In this document: in pieces, positions 1-7,414 of the stretch | How the letters are laid out: every line of letters starts with the position of its first letter | Position numbering within the stretch: position 1 is the first letter of the stretch | Assembly (NCBI GenBank): GCA_035938215.1 | Contig: DASZHC010000193.1 | Location: 1-46,051, forward strand | Reading direction: 5' to 3' | From: DASZHC01 sp035938215 | GTDB lineage: Bacteria > Verrucomicrobiota > Verrucomicrobiia > Chthoniobacterales > JAFAMB01 | Length of the DNA stretch: 46,051 nucleotides | Notes under the pieces: generated by a model | What the model saw: only the letters and a program-made list of their open reading frames with translations | What the model was told of the DNA's origin: nothing | The model's database searches: none | Position numbers and translations under genes: made by a program

Positions 1-2
1 TG

Positions 3-1379
3 CGGCGCTCGGACATAGAGTCGCCGAGTTTCTATATCACCAAGCGATACCGGATCAAACACCAGGCAGCGGAATATCTGGAGCAGCCAATTGCCAATTT
101 CCTGGGCATCGCGAAAATGGATAACGTCAGGAAGAATTACCCGGCCTATCCCGAACTCGCCAAACTCCCGCAGGAAGCTACCAGCAACACCGGCGCCACC
201 ACCACTACCATCACACCCACCACCTCCTCCACTCAAACCGAGCCTCGGTATGAGCCCGGTCTGCCGTTTGACGCGCCCCTATTCCACGGGGGATTTTCCA
301 AGAAGGCAGATCAAGGTCCGGACGAACAGGTCGCGGTATTCGTCGAACGGAGCAGCAATTCCCTGGTGGTTCGCGCCACCCCTGAGGAACAAGAAATGAT
401 TGCCCTGGAGATCTCGCGCCTGGACCGGGAAGAAAGGCAGATACTGATCAAGACTTATGTCGTTGAAGTGGATCAAAGCAAGGGCCTGGGAGCAGGCATC
501 GACTGGAGCCAGGCGTTGGGGCTTGCCAATGGTCAGGGCGCAACTTTTGCCGTGAAGAGCATCCAGAATCAACAGTTTCCGTCGAGTGCTGGAACAGTCC
601 CATCGCAGACCTCCGGTACCGCCGCAGGTATCGGAACGCTGACCGATGTTCTGGGTAACCTGACGCCGGGAAAATTTTTTACGAACGGACTGATTCTTGA
701 TGTCAACAATCTGCAGATTGTCCTGCACGCGCTCCAGACGCGAGGTCGGGTTAGAGGCAACAATTCTCCAATGACAGTGGCGAAGAGTGGCATGCCGGTC
801 ACCATCCGGTCTGTCACCACACAAACGATTTTTATAACAACGCCAGGCACCAATAATTACCCGCCGACCAGCGCGCCCTACACCTTCACAACAGGACTGA
901 CAATTGACATCGTTGCGCGAATTCTGGACAGCGGATTGATTGATATGAATTTGAATCCAGCGCTTTCGACGGTCACCGGCCAGAGCCCGGCCGAAGCAGG
1001 GACGAACACGACGATACCGATCATCTCAACCCGGAGCACGACAGCGAACGTGACTGTCCGAAGCGGGCAGGCGGCGGTTATTGGGGGCATTTTGCAGGAT
1101 ACTTCGACTTTCAATGCCAATGGAATCCCTCTGATATCCAGGATCCCGGTTCTTGGATACCTGTTCAAATCGAAGATCGGCGACGCCACGCGAACGAACC
1201 TTATCGTCATCGTCTCTCCGACGATCATTCCAGCCAGAAACCAGCGTCAGGACCGCCTTGGCGAGATCGAACAAGACACTCTTGAACGTTCTTCCGATCT
1301 TCCCGGGGAACCGCCTCCCTTTCCTTATGGACGTTCCGGCAAAGATGTAAGGTTCATGTCGAGATCTAAACACAATTAG
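3..1379 (+). CDS. Secretin (GspD/PilQ-like), 3' part
   Basis: The reading frame is open from the left edge of the window, so the true start lies upstream; 458 residues are visible. Secretins form the outer-membrane gate of type II secretion and type IV pilus machines. The C-terminal ~230 residues look like a secretin domain: a run ending in the family signature with IPVLGYLF (about 1140-1165), followed by a segment rich in beta strands (NLIVIVSPTII). Before it is an N-domain-like region (SNSLVVRATPEEQEMI, then a basic/hydrophobic stretch). The middle is Thr/Ser/Pro-rich. No neighbouring pilus or T2SS gene is visible, so the exact system cannot be named. A 42-nt hairpin repeat begins on the base after the stop codon. 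Confidence 0.85.
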   Translation, partial: RRSDIESPSFYITKRYRIKHQAAEYLEQPIANFLGIAKMDNVRKNYPAYPELAKLPQEATSNTGATTTTITPTTSSTQTEPRYEPGLPFDAPLFHGGFSKKADQGPDEQVAVFVERSSNSLVVRATPEEQEMIALEISRLDREERQILIKTYVVEVDQSKGLGAGIDWSQALGLANGQGATFAVKSIQNQQFPSSAGTVPSQTSGTAAGIGTLTDVLGNLTPGKFFTNGLILDVNNLQIVLHALQTRGRVRGNNSPMTVAKSGMPVTIRSVTTQTIFITTPGTNNYPPTSAPYTFTTGLTIDIVARILDSGLIDMNLNPALSTVTGQSPAEAGTNTTIPIISTRSTTANVTVRSGQAAVIGGILQDTSTFNANGIPLISRIPVLGYLFKSKIGDATRTNLIVIVSPTIIPARNQRQDRLGEIEQDTLERSSDLPGEPPPFPYGRSGKDVRFMSRSKHN

Positions 1380-1421
1380 CCTGGAAATCTTACGAGCGCT
1401 CTGGCTCGTGAGATTTCCAGG
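1380..1421. repeat. 42-nt hairpin repeat, copy A
   Basis: The arms CCTGGAAATCTTACGAGC and its reverse complement (one mismatch in 18) surround a 6-nt loop. The same element recurs at 5205-5246 and 5938-5979 with identical length. It starts directly after the secretin stop codon. It could act as a terminator or mRNA-end stabiliser, but there is no following T-run. Confidence 0.9.
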
Positions 1422-1476
1422 CTAAGCGCGTTCCCCTGCTTGCTCTCGGACCGAGCTTTCTGCATACTGTTTGGTT

Positions 1477-1698
1477 ATGTCGTTGTCGGAACGGGCGGCC
1501 AAAGCCGCCAAGATAGTTGAGGAGCCAAACCTATATAAGGTTTGCGAAGGATGCGATTCCATCGTTACAAAGAGAGTCGCCACCTGTCCGAGCTGTCACG
1601 GATACCGATTCAACGAAGATCCCTCGGTTGTGGTTGAACAGGCGAAGATTCTGGGATCGCGCGAGCAGCGCAGCGTCGTAACAGAGGATCTGCTTTAG
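1477..1698 (+). CDS. Small zinc-ribbon protein
   Basis: A 73-residue protein of unknown function. Two CxxC pairs (CEGC and CPSC, about 15 residues apart) form a likely zinc ribbon, followed by HGYRF and an acidic C-terminus. The ATG at 1477 is preferred over an in-frame TTG six bases upstream. It could bind nucleic acid or act as a regulatory or assembly factor, but nothing in the sequence decides this. The gene stands alone between the secretin and a repeat block. Its TAG stop is followed immediately by the CGCAGAGG-type repeat. Confidence 0.6.
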   Translation: MSLSERAAKAAKIVEEPNLYKVCEGCDSIVTKRVATCPSCHGYRFNEDPSVVVEQAKILGSREQRSVVTEDLL

Positions 1699-2236
1699 TC
1701 ACGCAGAGGACGCGGAGAAAGAGCCTCACGCAGAGGACGCGGAGGAACGCCGTGGGGAGAAAAGAGGGATGGCTTCCGCGTCGTTCCACTGCGCGATTAG
1801 ACTGAGACTATTCGGTGGCAGGTGTTTGAAGTCTACCCGGCCCATGCTTCGGAAGCCGCGCGTGCTACCGGAGTGCGAGGTAGTATCAGCTTCTTTCAGA
1901 TCTCCACGGCAAGGAAGCTTTGACCAAATCGAAGGGCAAATCGGGTTGCCGTCCATTTCCAAGTCACCGCGGCGGGCAAGGCCAGATGGGCAATCCTTTC
2001 CTCTCCCCCGCAGCGTTCCTCTGCGTCCTCTGCGCGAGGCTCTCTCGCAATGGTCAGCGTTATAATAGTACGAGCGGTTCCACGGCTCGTGTGAGCCTTT
2101 GCTCTTCCCCACAGCGTTCCTTCGCGGCCCCTGCGTGAGGCTCTGCCAGCGTCATCTGAGCCTTTGCTCCTCCCCCAACAGCGTTCCTCCGCGTCCTCTG
2201 CGTGAGGCTTTTCCTCCGCGTCCCCTGCGTGACTCT
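1699..2236. repeat. Composite CGCAGAGG-type repeat block
   Basis: This block has no convincing gene. It is built from copies of one motif (TCACGCAGAGGACGCGGAG and its reverse complement). A left arm at about 1720-1760 pairs with a right arm at about 2001-2042, giving a ~323-bp inverted-repeat element. Further right-hand arms lie at about 2101-2146, 2166-2207 and 2212-2236. The block runs exactly from the stop codon of the small zinc-ribbon gene to the stop codon of the convergent ROK kinase gene. The interior (about 1765-2000) shows no recognisable protein. Confidence 0.75.
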
Positions 2237-3184
2237 TTACGCTCTGGGAAGAAACTCCGATTCGAGCGCAAGCGTTGCTGCGCCGATAATTCCGGCATCA
2301 TTGCCCAGTGTCGCAGGAACGATCTCAAGGCTTTCCCAGAATGTTTTCTCGGTACGTTCATGAATCGTGCTCCGGATTTTGCCAATCAATCGTTCTCCCG
2401 CCTTGGCAACGCCTCCACCGATCACTATCCGGTGCGGATTCAGCAGCCAAACTACGTTGGATAGCCCGACTCCAAGCTTAAGGCCAATATCGGCCCAGAG
2501 CGCCAACGCCAGCGGATCGCCGGCATCCGCCGCGGCCGACAATTTATGCGGAATCGCTTCCTCATCGGAAAGCGTCTTGCCGGCGGAACTGTAGATTTCC
2601 TTTGCCCTCTCAGCGATATGCCAGATTCCGACATAAGCTTCCAGCGCGCCCTTGTTGCCGTAAACAAAATCTTTACCCTGATAGTCGATCGAGGTCTGGC
2701 CAATCTCGCCCGCAATCATGCGCGCTCCCCGGTAAAGCCTCCCATTCAGAATTAAACCGCCACCGATGCCGGTCCCGAGAGTGACGCAAACTACATTCGG
2801 AAGCGTACCTCCAGCGCCGAATTTCCATTCGGCGTATGCCATCGATTTTGCATCGTTTTCGAGATTGGTGACCAGCCCGGTTTTCTGCGAAACGATCTCT
2901 CGCAATGGGATATCGCGCCAGCCCTTCACATTGGTGAGATTTACAACCACACCTTCAGCGGGATTGATAATCCCAGGCAAACCGAAACCTACTGCCGTTA
3001 TGTCGGCATACCGCGGCTTTAAACGATCAATCTCGGCAACAATCGCGCCGATTAATGCGTCGACGTTGCCGTCTTGAATCGTTGGAATCACATTCCCCTT
3101 TTCCAGAATTACTCCCTCTTTGACGACGCCGGGCTTCACGCTGGTGCCGCCGAAATCTACGCCGATCGATGTCGCTGTGCTCAT
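2237..3184 (-). CDS. ROK-family sugar kinase (glucokinase-like)
   Basis: 315 residues, the normal ROK length. ROK proteins phosphorylate glucose or related sugars with ATP (or polyphosphate) in the cytoplasm, or act as repressors; no helix-turn-helix is present here, so a kinase is likely. Visible motifs are the N-terminal phosphate loop DFGGTSVK (about residues 10-17), the catalytic-aspartate region LENDAKS, the second nucleotide motif TLGTGIGGG and a C-terminal GGGVA. The family's zinc motif CxCGxxGCxE is replaced by YGNKGALEAY with no cysteines, and the usual GEIGH reads GEIGQ. The ATG overlaps the stop of the downstream-lying coaX frame by ATGA, so kinase and coaX are probably co-transcribed and translationally coupled. 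The exact sugar cannot be read from sequence. Confidence 0.85.
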   Translation of the reverse strand: MSTATSIGVDFGGTSVKPGVVKEGVILEKGNVIPTIQDGNVDALIGAIVAEIDRLKPRYADITAVGFGLPGIINPAEGVVVNLTNVKGWRDIPLREIVSQKTGLVTNLENDAKSMAYAEWKFGAGGTLPNVVCVTLGTGIGGGLILNGRLYRGARMIAGEIGQTSIDYQGKDFVYGNKGALEAYVGIWHIAERAKEIYSSAGKTLSDEEAIPHKLSAAADAGDPLALALWADIGLKLGVGLSNVVWLLNPHRIVIGGGVAKAGERLIGKIRSTIHERTEKTFWESLEIVPATLGNDAGIIGAATLALESEFLPRA

Positions 3185-3915
3185 GATGGAAAATTTCGTA
3201 ACGCGATTACTCGCAATCCTTCGAGAGTGAGATCCAGATCGACGATTTGCAACTCCGGAAGCTTTGCCGCGATGAGATTCGCATAGCTTCCTGTCCCGAT
3301 AATCCGAACCTTGCCCTCCAGCTTGGCAACAATCTCCGTCACAATCTGGCGAACCAGGCCGCGATACCCATAGATGGCACCCGCCAGCATCGCGCTCCTG
3401 GTGGTCTTGCCGATCACGCTAACCGGTTCTTCAAGATCGATCTTCGGCAACAGCGCTGTTCGTTGATACATGTAATCCGTCATTACGCCGAGACCGGGCG
3501 CAATCACTCCTCCCTCGTAAACTCCTTTGAGCGAGACGATATCAAAGGTCACCGCAGTGCCAAAATCAACCACGATAGCCGGGGAGCCGTAGCGCGTCGT
3601 TACCCCGACCGCATTTGCCAGGCGGTCGGCTCCAATGCCGTGCGGCTCTGAAAAATCGATGCCAACACCCAAATCAAGATCGGGTGTAACTTCCTTCACT
3701 CCAGCTCCGAAGAGTTTCCGGAACACCCCGGTTTTCTTCGGTACAACCGATCCAACAAGCACGTGATCAAACCTCCATCGCCGAATGGCGCGCTTAACGG
3801 CCGGAATAGACAAGTTCTTGGTCGATATCACCTTTTTCGCCAAAAGCTCCTTTTCGTCGGCTAATCCTAATTTTGTCGAAGTGTTGTTCAGATTCACCAA
3901 AAGAAACTTTTCCAT
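3181..3915 (-). CDS. coaX: Type III pantothenate kinase
   Basis: 244 residues. CoaX phosphorylates pantothenate with ATP, the first step of coenzyme A synthesis. Family hallmarks are PHGIGADR (pantothenate-site loop), VVDFGTAVTFD (second phosphate motif) and GGVIAPGL. The first phosphate motif, normally DxGNT, reads NLNNTSTKLG, so the usual aspartate is Asn8 and the glycine Asn10; activity therefore needs confirming. The ATG at 3915 (MEKFLLV) is chosen because the 12 extra upstream codons are translated repeat DNA. It is the first gene of a two-gene unit with the ROK kinase. The upstream region is an inverted-repeat element shared with divergent hemB. Confidence 0.85.
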   Translation of the reverse strand: MEKFLLVNLNNTSTKLGLADEKELLAKKVISTKNLSIPAVKRAIRRWRFDHVLVGSVVPKKTGVFRKLFGAGVKEVTPDLDLGVGIDFSEPHGIGADRLANAVGVTTRYGSPAIVVDFGTAVTFDIVSLKGVYEGGVIAPGLGVMTDYMYQRTALLPKIDLEEPVSVIGKTTRSAMLAGAIYGYRGLVRQIVTEIVAKLEGKVRIIGTGSYANLIAAKLPELQIVDLDLTLEGLRVIALRNFPS

Positions 3916-3920
3916 TGCGG

Positions 3921-4205
3921 GGAATTCACCACAGAGGCGCAGAGGGCACAAAGGGAAAAGGGGTTCGGGGTTCGGGGTTCGGGGTTCGGGGTTCGGGGTT
4001 CGGGGTTCGGGGTTCGGAGTTCGGAGTTCGGGGGCGCAGTGGCGCAGTCAAGACATCGGTAACACTTTTGGTTCAGGACATCAGTAACACTGTTACGGTT
4101 TTAGTTTCTGGCATCTGGCAGGAGGCGCAATCGACCCGACCCCAATTAAAATCCGTTCTTCGCCCCTCTTTCCTTTGTGTTCTCTGTGCCGCTGTGGTGA
4201 ATTCC
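3921..4205. mobile_element. 285-bp MITE-like inverted-repeat element
   Basis: The ends are imperfect 35-bp inverted repeats (about 30/35 identical), starting GGAATTCACCACAG on each side. The inside carries a 10-unit heptad array and two near-identical 14-mers (ACATCGGTAACACT at 4053, ACATCAGTAACACT at 4078). No transposase is encoded. The element fills essentially all the DNA between the coaX ATG (3913-3915) and the hemB ATG (4209), leaving 5 and 3 bases. Any promoter for either gene must lie inside it or inside the opposite gene. The terminal motif resembles the repeats at 1699-2236 and 9400-9677. Confidence 0.75.
3961..4030. repeat. Heptanucleotide tandem array, 10 units
   Basis: Eight perfect GGGTTCG units followed by two GAGTTCG units, with no spacers. 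Seven is not a helical-turn multiple, so copy-number changes would rotate flanking sites. The array is G-rich on the plus strand (runs of four G across unit boundaries) and could form a quadruplex. Confidence 0.95.
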
Positions 4206-4208
4206 CGC

Positions 4209-5198
4209 ATGTATCAACTGACTCACCGTCCTCGCCGTCTCCGATCGACAGAAGGATGTCGCCGCCTTGTACGTGAAACGCGGCTCGAGGTTGATCAGTT
4301 GATTTATCCGATCTTTGTATCCGAAAAAATCTCTGGCAGATCTGAAGTGCCGAGCATGCCGGACGTTCACCAATTCTCGTTGTCTGCAGTGGCGGATGAA
4401 GTCAAATCGATCGCGCATCTTGGTATCCCTGCGGTTTTGTTATTCGGCATCCCCTCAAGTAAGGACGAACTAGCCTCTCAGGCTTATGCCGAACGTGGAA
4501 TCGCGCAGGAAGCGATCCGCGCAGTAAAAAGTGCCGTTCCGGAACTCATCGTGATTACGGATGTCTGTCTCTGCGAATACATGTCCCATGGCCATTGTGG
4601 GATTGTTGAAAGAGAAGGCGAAAATTATCGCATCCTGAACGATGAAACCGTCGAATTGCTTGCAAAAACTGCACTCAGCCACGCCGCCGCTGGAGCTGAC
4701 ATTGTTGCACCGAGCGACATGATGGACGGGCGAATCGGAATCATCCGGAAAGCTCTGGACGGATATGGTTTTTGCGATGTTGCGATAATGAGTTACGCGG
4801 CAAAATTTTGTTCTGCCTTTTACGGACCGTTTCGCGAAGCAGCTGAAAGCGCTCCCCAATTTGGCGATCGTCGCACATACCAAATGGATCCCGCGAATGC
4901 GCTTGAGGCTCTTCGCGAGGTCGCCCTCGATCTGGAAGAAGGAGCGGACCTGCTTATCGTGAAGCCAGGACTTCCGTATTTGGATATTCTCTGGCGAATA
5001 AAGGAACGATTCAAACTCCCAACAGCGGTTTACAATGTGAGCGGCGAATATGCCATGCTCAAGGCTGCTTCGAAATTAGGTTGGCTGGATGAGAAACGCT
5101 CAGTGCTTGAAATGATGACCGGGTTCCGACGGGCCGGCGCCGACATGATTATTACATATTGGGCAAAGGCGTTGGCGAAGTGGATGGATAAGGAATAG
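4209..5198 (+). CDS. hemB: Delta-aminolevulinic acid dehydratase (porphobilinogen synthase)
   Basis: 329 residues, the standard length. HemB condenses two 5-aminolevulinate molecules to porphobilinogen in haem synthesis. The catalytic zinc triad is intact (Cys120, Cys122, Cys130 in DVCLCEYMSHGHCG). The two active-site lysines are Lys199 (SYAAKFCSAFYGPFR) and Lys252 (IVKPGLPYLDI), the latter forming the Schiff base. The frame is open ~110 codons further upstream, but that part is translated repeat. The ATG at 4209 gives the usual family N-terminus (HRPRRLR). It is divergent from coaX across the 285-bp element. A hairpin repeat starts 6 bases after the stop. Confidence 0.95.
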   Translation: MYQLTHRPRRLRSTEGCRRLVRETRLEVDQLIYPIFVSEKISGRSEVPSMPDVHQFSLSAVADEVKSIAHLGIPAVLLFGIPSSKDELASQAYAERGIAQEAIRAVKSAVPELIVITDVCLCEYMSHGHCGIVEREGENYRILNDETVELLAKTALSHAAAGADIVAPSDMMDGRIGIIRKALDGYGFCDVAIMSYAAKFCSAFYGPFREAAESAPQFGDRRTYQMDPANALEALREVALDLEEGADLLIVKPGLPYLDILWRIKERFKLPTAVYNVSGEYAMLKAASKLGWLDEKRSVLEMMTGFRRAGADMIITYWAKALAKWMDKE

Positions 5199-5204
5199 CG
5201 CTTG

Positions 5205-5246
5205 CCTGGAAATTTCACGAGCCAAAGCCCTCGCGAAATTTCCAGG
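5205..5246. repeat. 42-nt hairpin repeat, copy B
   Basis: Second copy of the CCTGGAAAT...ATTTCCAGG hairpin, with one arm mismatch and the same loop size as copies A and C. It lies 6 bases past the hemB stop. Confidence 0.9.
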
Positions 5247-5284
5247 CTCAGCATCCGAAACAGTTTTGGTTACGGCTACGGCGG

Positions 5285-5361
5285 GCTAGCGGGGCCGCGC
5301 CTGAGACCGGCGAGATGTAAGGATCTCAAGCTCGCGCTGGGAGCAGCGCCGGTTGGGCGAG
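5285..5361 (+). repeat. Dispersed GCTAGCG repeat, copy 1
   Basis: A ~77-bp sequence starting GCTAGCGGGGCCGCGCCTGA and containing GAGATGTAAGGATCTCAAG and GGGAGCAGCG. It is closely matched at 15207-15282 and, on the other strand, more distantly at 29448-29516 and partially at 43605-43641. It lies 57 bp before the Spy-like gene. Confidence 0.8.
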
Positions 5362-5418
5362 GCGGTCTCTCCCGAATTTTCCGCAACTCGCGCTTACAAC
5401 ACGTGTTTGATACGTTGT

Positions 5419-5898
5419 ATGAAGCTCAAATTCCTTCTCAGAGCGGTATCCACGATGCTGCTCTGCGCCACGATTTCCGCCACCCTCGCCGCCTTGAAAG
5501 CCGCAGACGCAGCGAGCCCGGCTGTATCTCCCGCCGCCTCCACAGCCGATACGGGTGCGAAAGCAGCTAAACCCAAAATCTCGCCGGACGCCATCAAAAA
5601 AGCCAGACTGACGGTGCTGAAAAACCAAGTCGGCCTTACTGCCGATCAAGAAACAAAGGCGAAGCCCATCATTGACAAATACGTTGATGATCGAGAAGCC
5701 GCTAAAGGCGACAGGGCGAAACTGGTCGATCTCAAGACAAAGTACGATAGCGACATCAATGCAATTCTGACCCCCGAACAGCAAAAGAAGTTAACCGCTT
5801 CCAAGGCTGCCAGAGTCGAGAAGTTAAAAGCTGCGAAGGCAGCAAAAGCCGCCACAACGGCTTCTCCGGCAGCGTCTCCCGCGAAATCGAGCCAGTAA
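5419..5898 (+). CDS. Secreted Spy/CpxP-like LTxxQ protein
   Basis: 159 residues. The ATG at 5419 gives a clear signal peptide (MKLKFLLRAV, then a hydrophobic core ending near ALKAADA). The mature part is Ala/Lys-rich and helical. It contains two LTxxQ-type motifs (LTADQETKAKPI and LTPEQQKKL) about 40 residues apart, as in the periplasmic Spy/CpxP chaperone-like family, which bind unfolded proteins or report envelope stress. The C-terminal 40 residues are low-complexity Ala/Lys/Ser/Pro. It may equally be a lineage-specific periplasmic protein. It converges with the MFS gene, the two stops being 6 bases apart. Confidence 0.65.
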   Translation: MKLKFLLRAVSTMLLCATISATLAALKAADAASPAVSPAASTADTGAKAAKPKISPDAIKKARLTVLKNQVGLTADQETKAKPIIDKYVDDREAAKGDRAKLVDLKTKYDSDINAILTPEQQKKLTASKAARVEKLKAAKAAKAATTASPAASPAKSSQ

Positions 5899-5904
5899 CA
5901 CGCT

Positions 5905-7158
5905 TCAGTCCGAGCCGCTTCCCGAGCGGCTCTTCACCCTGGAAATCTCACGAGCGCTTTGGCTCGTGAGATTTCCAGGCTTTTGAGGAATCGCCCGGCG
6001 TAAAGTCATCGCAAGCACAAACGCAATCCCTATAATAAAACCGCCGACTAAAAACGGAGTATTCCCGTAGCGACCGTTCGAACGCAAATGATCGTGGGTC
6101 AGCAGGATCCCGGCAATGACAGGGCCAAAGACACGACCCAAGCTTCCGGCAGACTGCACAATACCCAAAACCCGACCCTGCAAGGCCGGACTGGCACCTT
6201 TTGACGCAATGGCGCTCATCGTTGGTTGCGACAAACTATTACCCATGGCAAGTCCTGCGCTAAATACAAGAAACACGGGAATAGAATGCGCGAGCGGCAT
6301 GGCCATCATGCTGAGAGCCATTACGGCAAAGCCTGTGATTGCCAGATCGACGTCTCCGAATCGTTTCGCAAGCCTTCCGATCGCTCCTCCCTGTATCATA
6401 GCTCCTATCAATCCCATCATCACGAAAATGTAGCTGATTTGGCTCTGACTAAGATCGAAGCGCCGGTTACTGACCTGAGCGTAAATGACCGTCACGATCG
6501 CGAATCCCGCGATTCCTATGAAATAGGTTACAGTGATCACGCTAAGCCGCCAGCTGCCGGCTTGCTCGAATGTTTCTCTGAGATTGACAGGACCCTGCTG
6601 GCGCACCGCATGGCGTTCCGGTTCCGGAAGCACGATCCACATAATGATCGCGTTGAGAATCGATAAAATTGCAGCAAACCAGAACGGGGCCACCACCGAA
6701 AAGTGACTCAAGATGCCGCCGATCGCGGGGCCCAAAACGAAACCGACGCCGAAGGCCGCCCCAATCAAGCCGATTCGTTTCGATCGATTTTCAGGAGGCG
6801 TTATATCGGCGATATAGGCCGAGGCTGTTCCAACACTGGCGCCGGAGATTCCCGCAAGGATTCGCGCAGCAAACAACGTCGCCAGCGAAACCGCGCTGGC
6901 CATAAACATGTAGCCGACGGCGGATCCGATCAAACTGCAAAGCAGAACGGGTTTGCGACCGTATCGATCCGAAAGCCAGCCGAGCACTGGGGAAGCCAAG
7001 AACTGCATGAACGAATAGGACGCCAACAAAAGACCGATCTGCCATTCGGTGGCCTGGAAGCGCTGGGCATACAGCGGCAGGATCGGAATAATCATTCCGA
7101 ACCCGACCAAATCGATGAATACAATCGAGAGGATGCTCGCGAGCGGTGATTTCTTCAT
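5905..7158 (-). CDS. MFS drug-efflux-type transporter (DHA1/TetA-like)
   Basis: 417 residues with about 12 membrane segments. Drug:H+ antiporter features are motif A between helices 2 and 3 (GWLSDRYGRKPVLL) and the helix-5 antiporter motif (GAAFGVGFVLGPAIGG). Opening helix IDLVGFGMIIPILPLYA is typical of the TetA/Bcr branch. It would export small hydrophobic compounds from the cytoplasm; the substrate is not predictable. The last ~25 codons are odd: after RRAIPQK the frame runs through hairpin repeat copy C and a second hairpin before stopping, so the C-terminus is translated repeat DNA. Confidence 0.85.
   Translation of the reverse strand: MKKSPLASILSIVFIDLVGFGMIIPILPLYAQRFQATEWQIGLLLASYSFMQFLASPVLGWLSDRYGRKPVLLCSLIGSAVGYMFMASAVSLATLFAARILAGISGASVGTASAYIADITPPENRSKRIGLIGAAFGVGFVLGPAIGGILSHFSVVAPFWFAAILSILNAIIMWIVLPEPERHAVRQQGPVNLRETFEQAGSWRLSVITVTYFIGIAGFAIVTVIYAQVSNRRFDLSQSQISYIFVMMGLIGAMIQGGAIGRLAKRFGDVDLAITGFAVMALSMMAMPLAHSIPVFLVFSAGLAMGNSLSQPTMSAIASKGASPALQGRVLGIVQSAGSLGRVFGPVIAGILLTHDHLRSNGRYGNTPFLVGGFIIGIAFVLAMTLRRAIPQKPGNLTSQSAREISRVKSRSGSGSD
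5912..5932. terminator. Hairpin between convergent genes
   Basis: GAGCCGCT and AGCGGCTC form an 8-bp stem with a 5-nt loop, just beyond the Spy-like stop and inside the end of the MFS frame. There is no T-run on either side, so a bidirectional terminator role is only likely together with the hairpin at 5938-5979. Confidence 0.45.
5938..5979. repeat. 42-nt hairpin repeat, copy C
   Basis: Perfect 18-bp arms (CCTGGAAATCTCACGAGC and its reverse complement) around a 6-nt loop. Unlike copies A and B it lies inside an open frame, encoding part of the MFS C-terminus. Confidence 0.9.
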
Positions 7159-7414
7159 GCCACCTCGATCTGAACAACACAGGCTGAGAATCCACTTGGT
7201 TCGGTTCGCAAAATCATCCTGCTACCGTAGCGCGATTCTAGCCGGGAGCAAAATCGCAGGCGCGTTCCATTTCTAGGCTAAACCTTTGCGGTGCCAGGAC
7301 GAATGTTATTCATCATGGCCGCGTTCACAAAGAACTCGGATTTTCAAATTCCATTGGGAGGCTTGACGAATTCTTTGGTTTTGCCGGTTCGTTGAGTATT
7401 AGGCTCACAGGCAA

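Noticed and set aside
1726..2112. 128-aa minus-strand frame in the repeat block
   Set aside because: It is translation of the CGCAGAGG repeats and their interior, with no family-like motif and overlapping frames on the other strand.
3961..4030. Possible CRISPR array
   Set aside because: The units are 7 bases with no spacers and no cas genes are near; it is a simple tandem repeat.
3873..4208. N-terminal extension of the HemB frame
   Set aside because: The extra ~110 codons cross the heptad array and inverted repeat; HemB similarity starts at the ATG at 4209.
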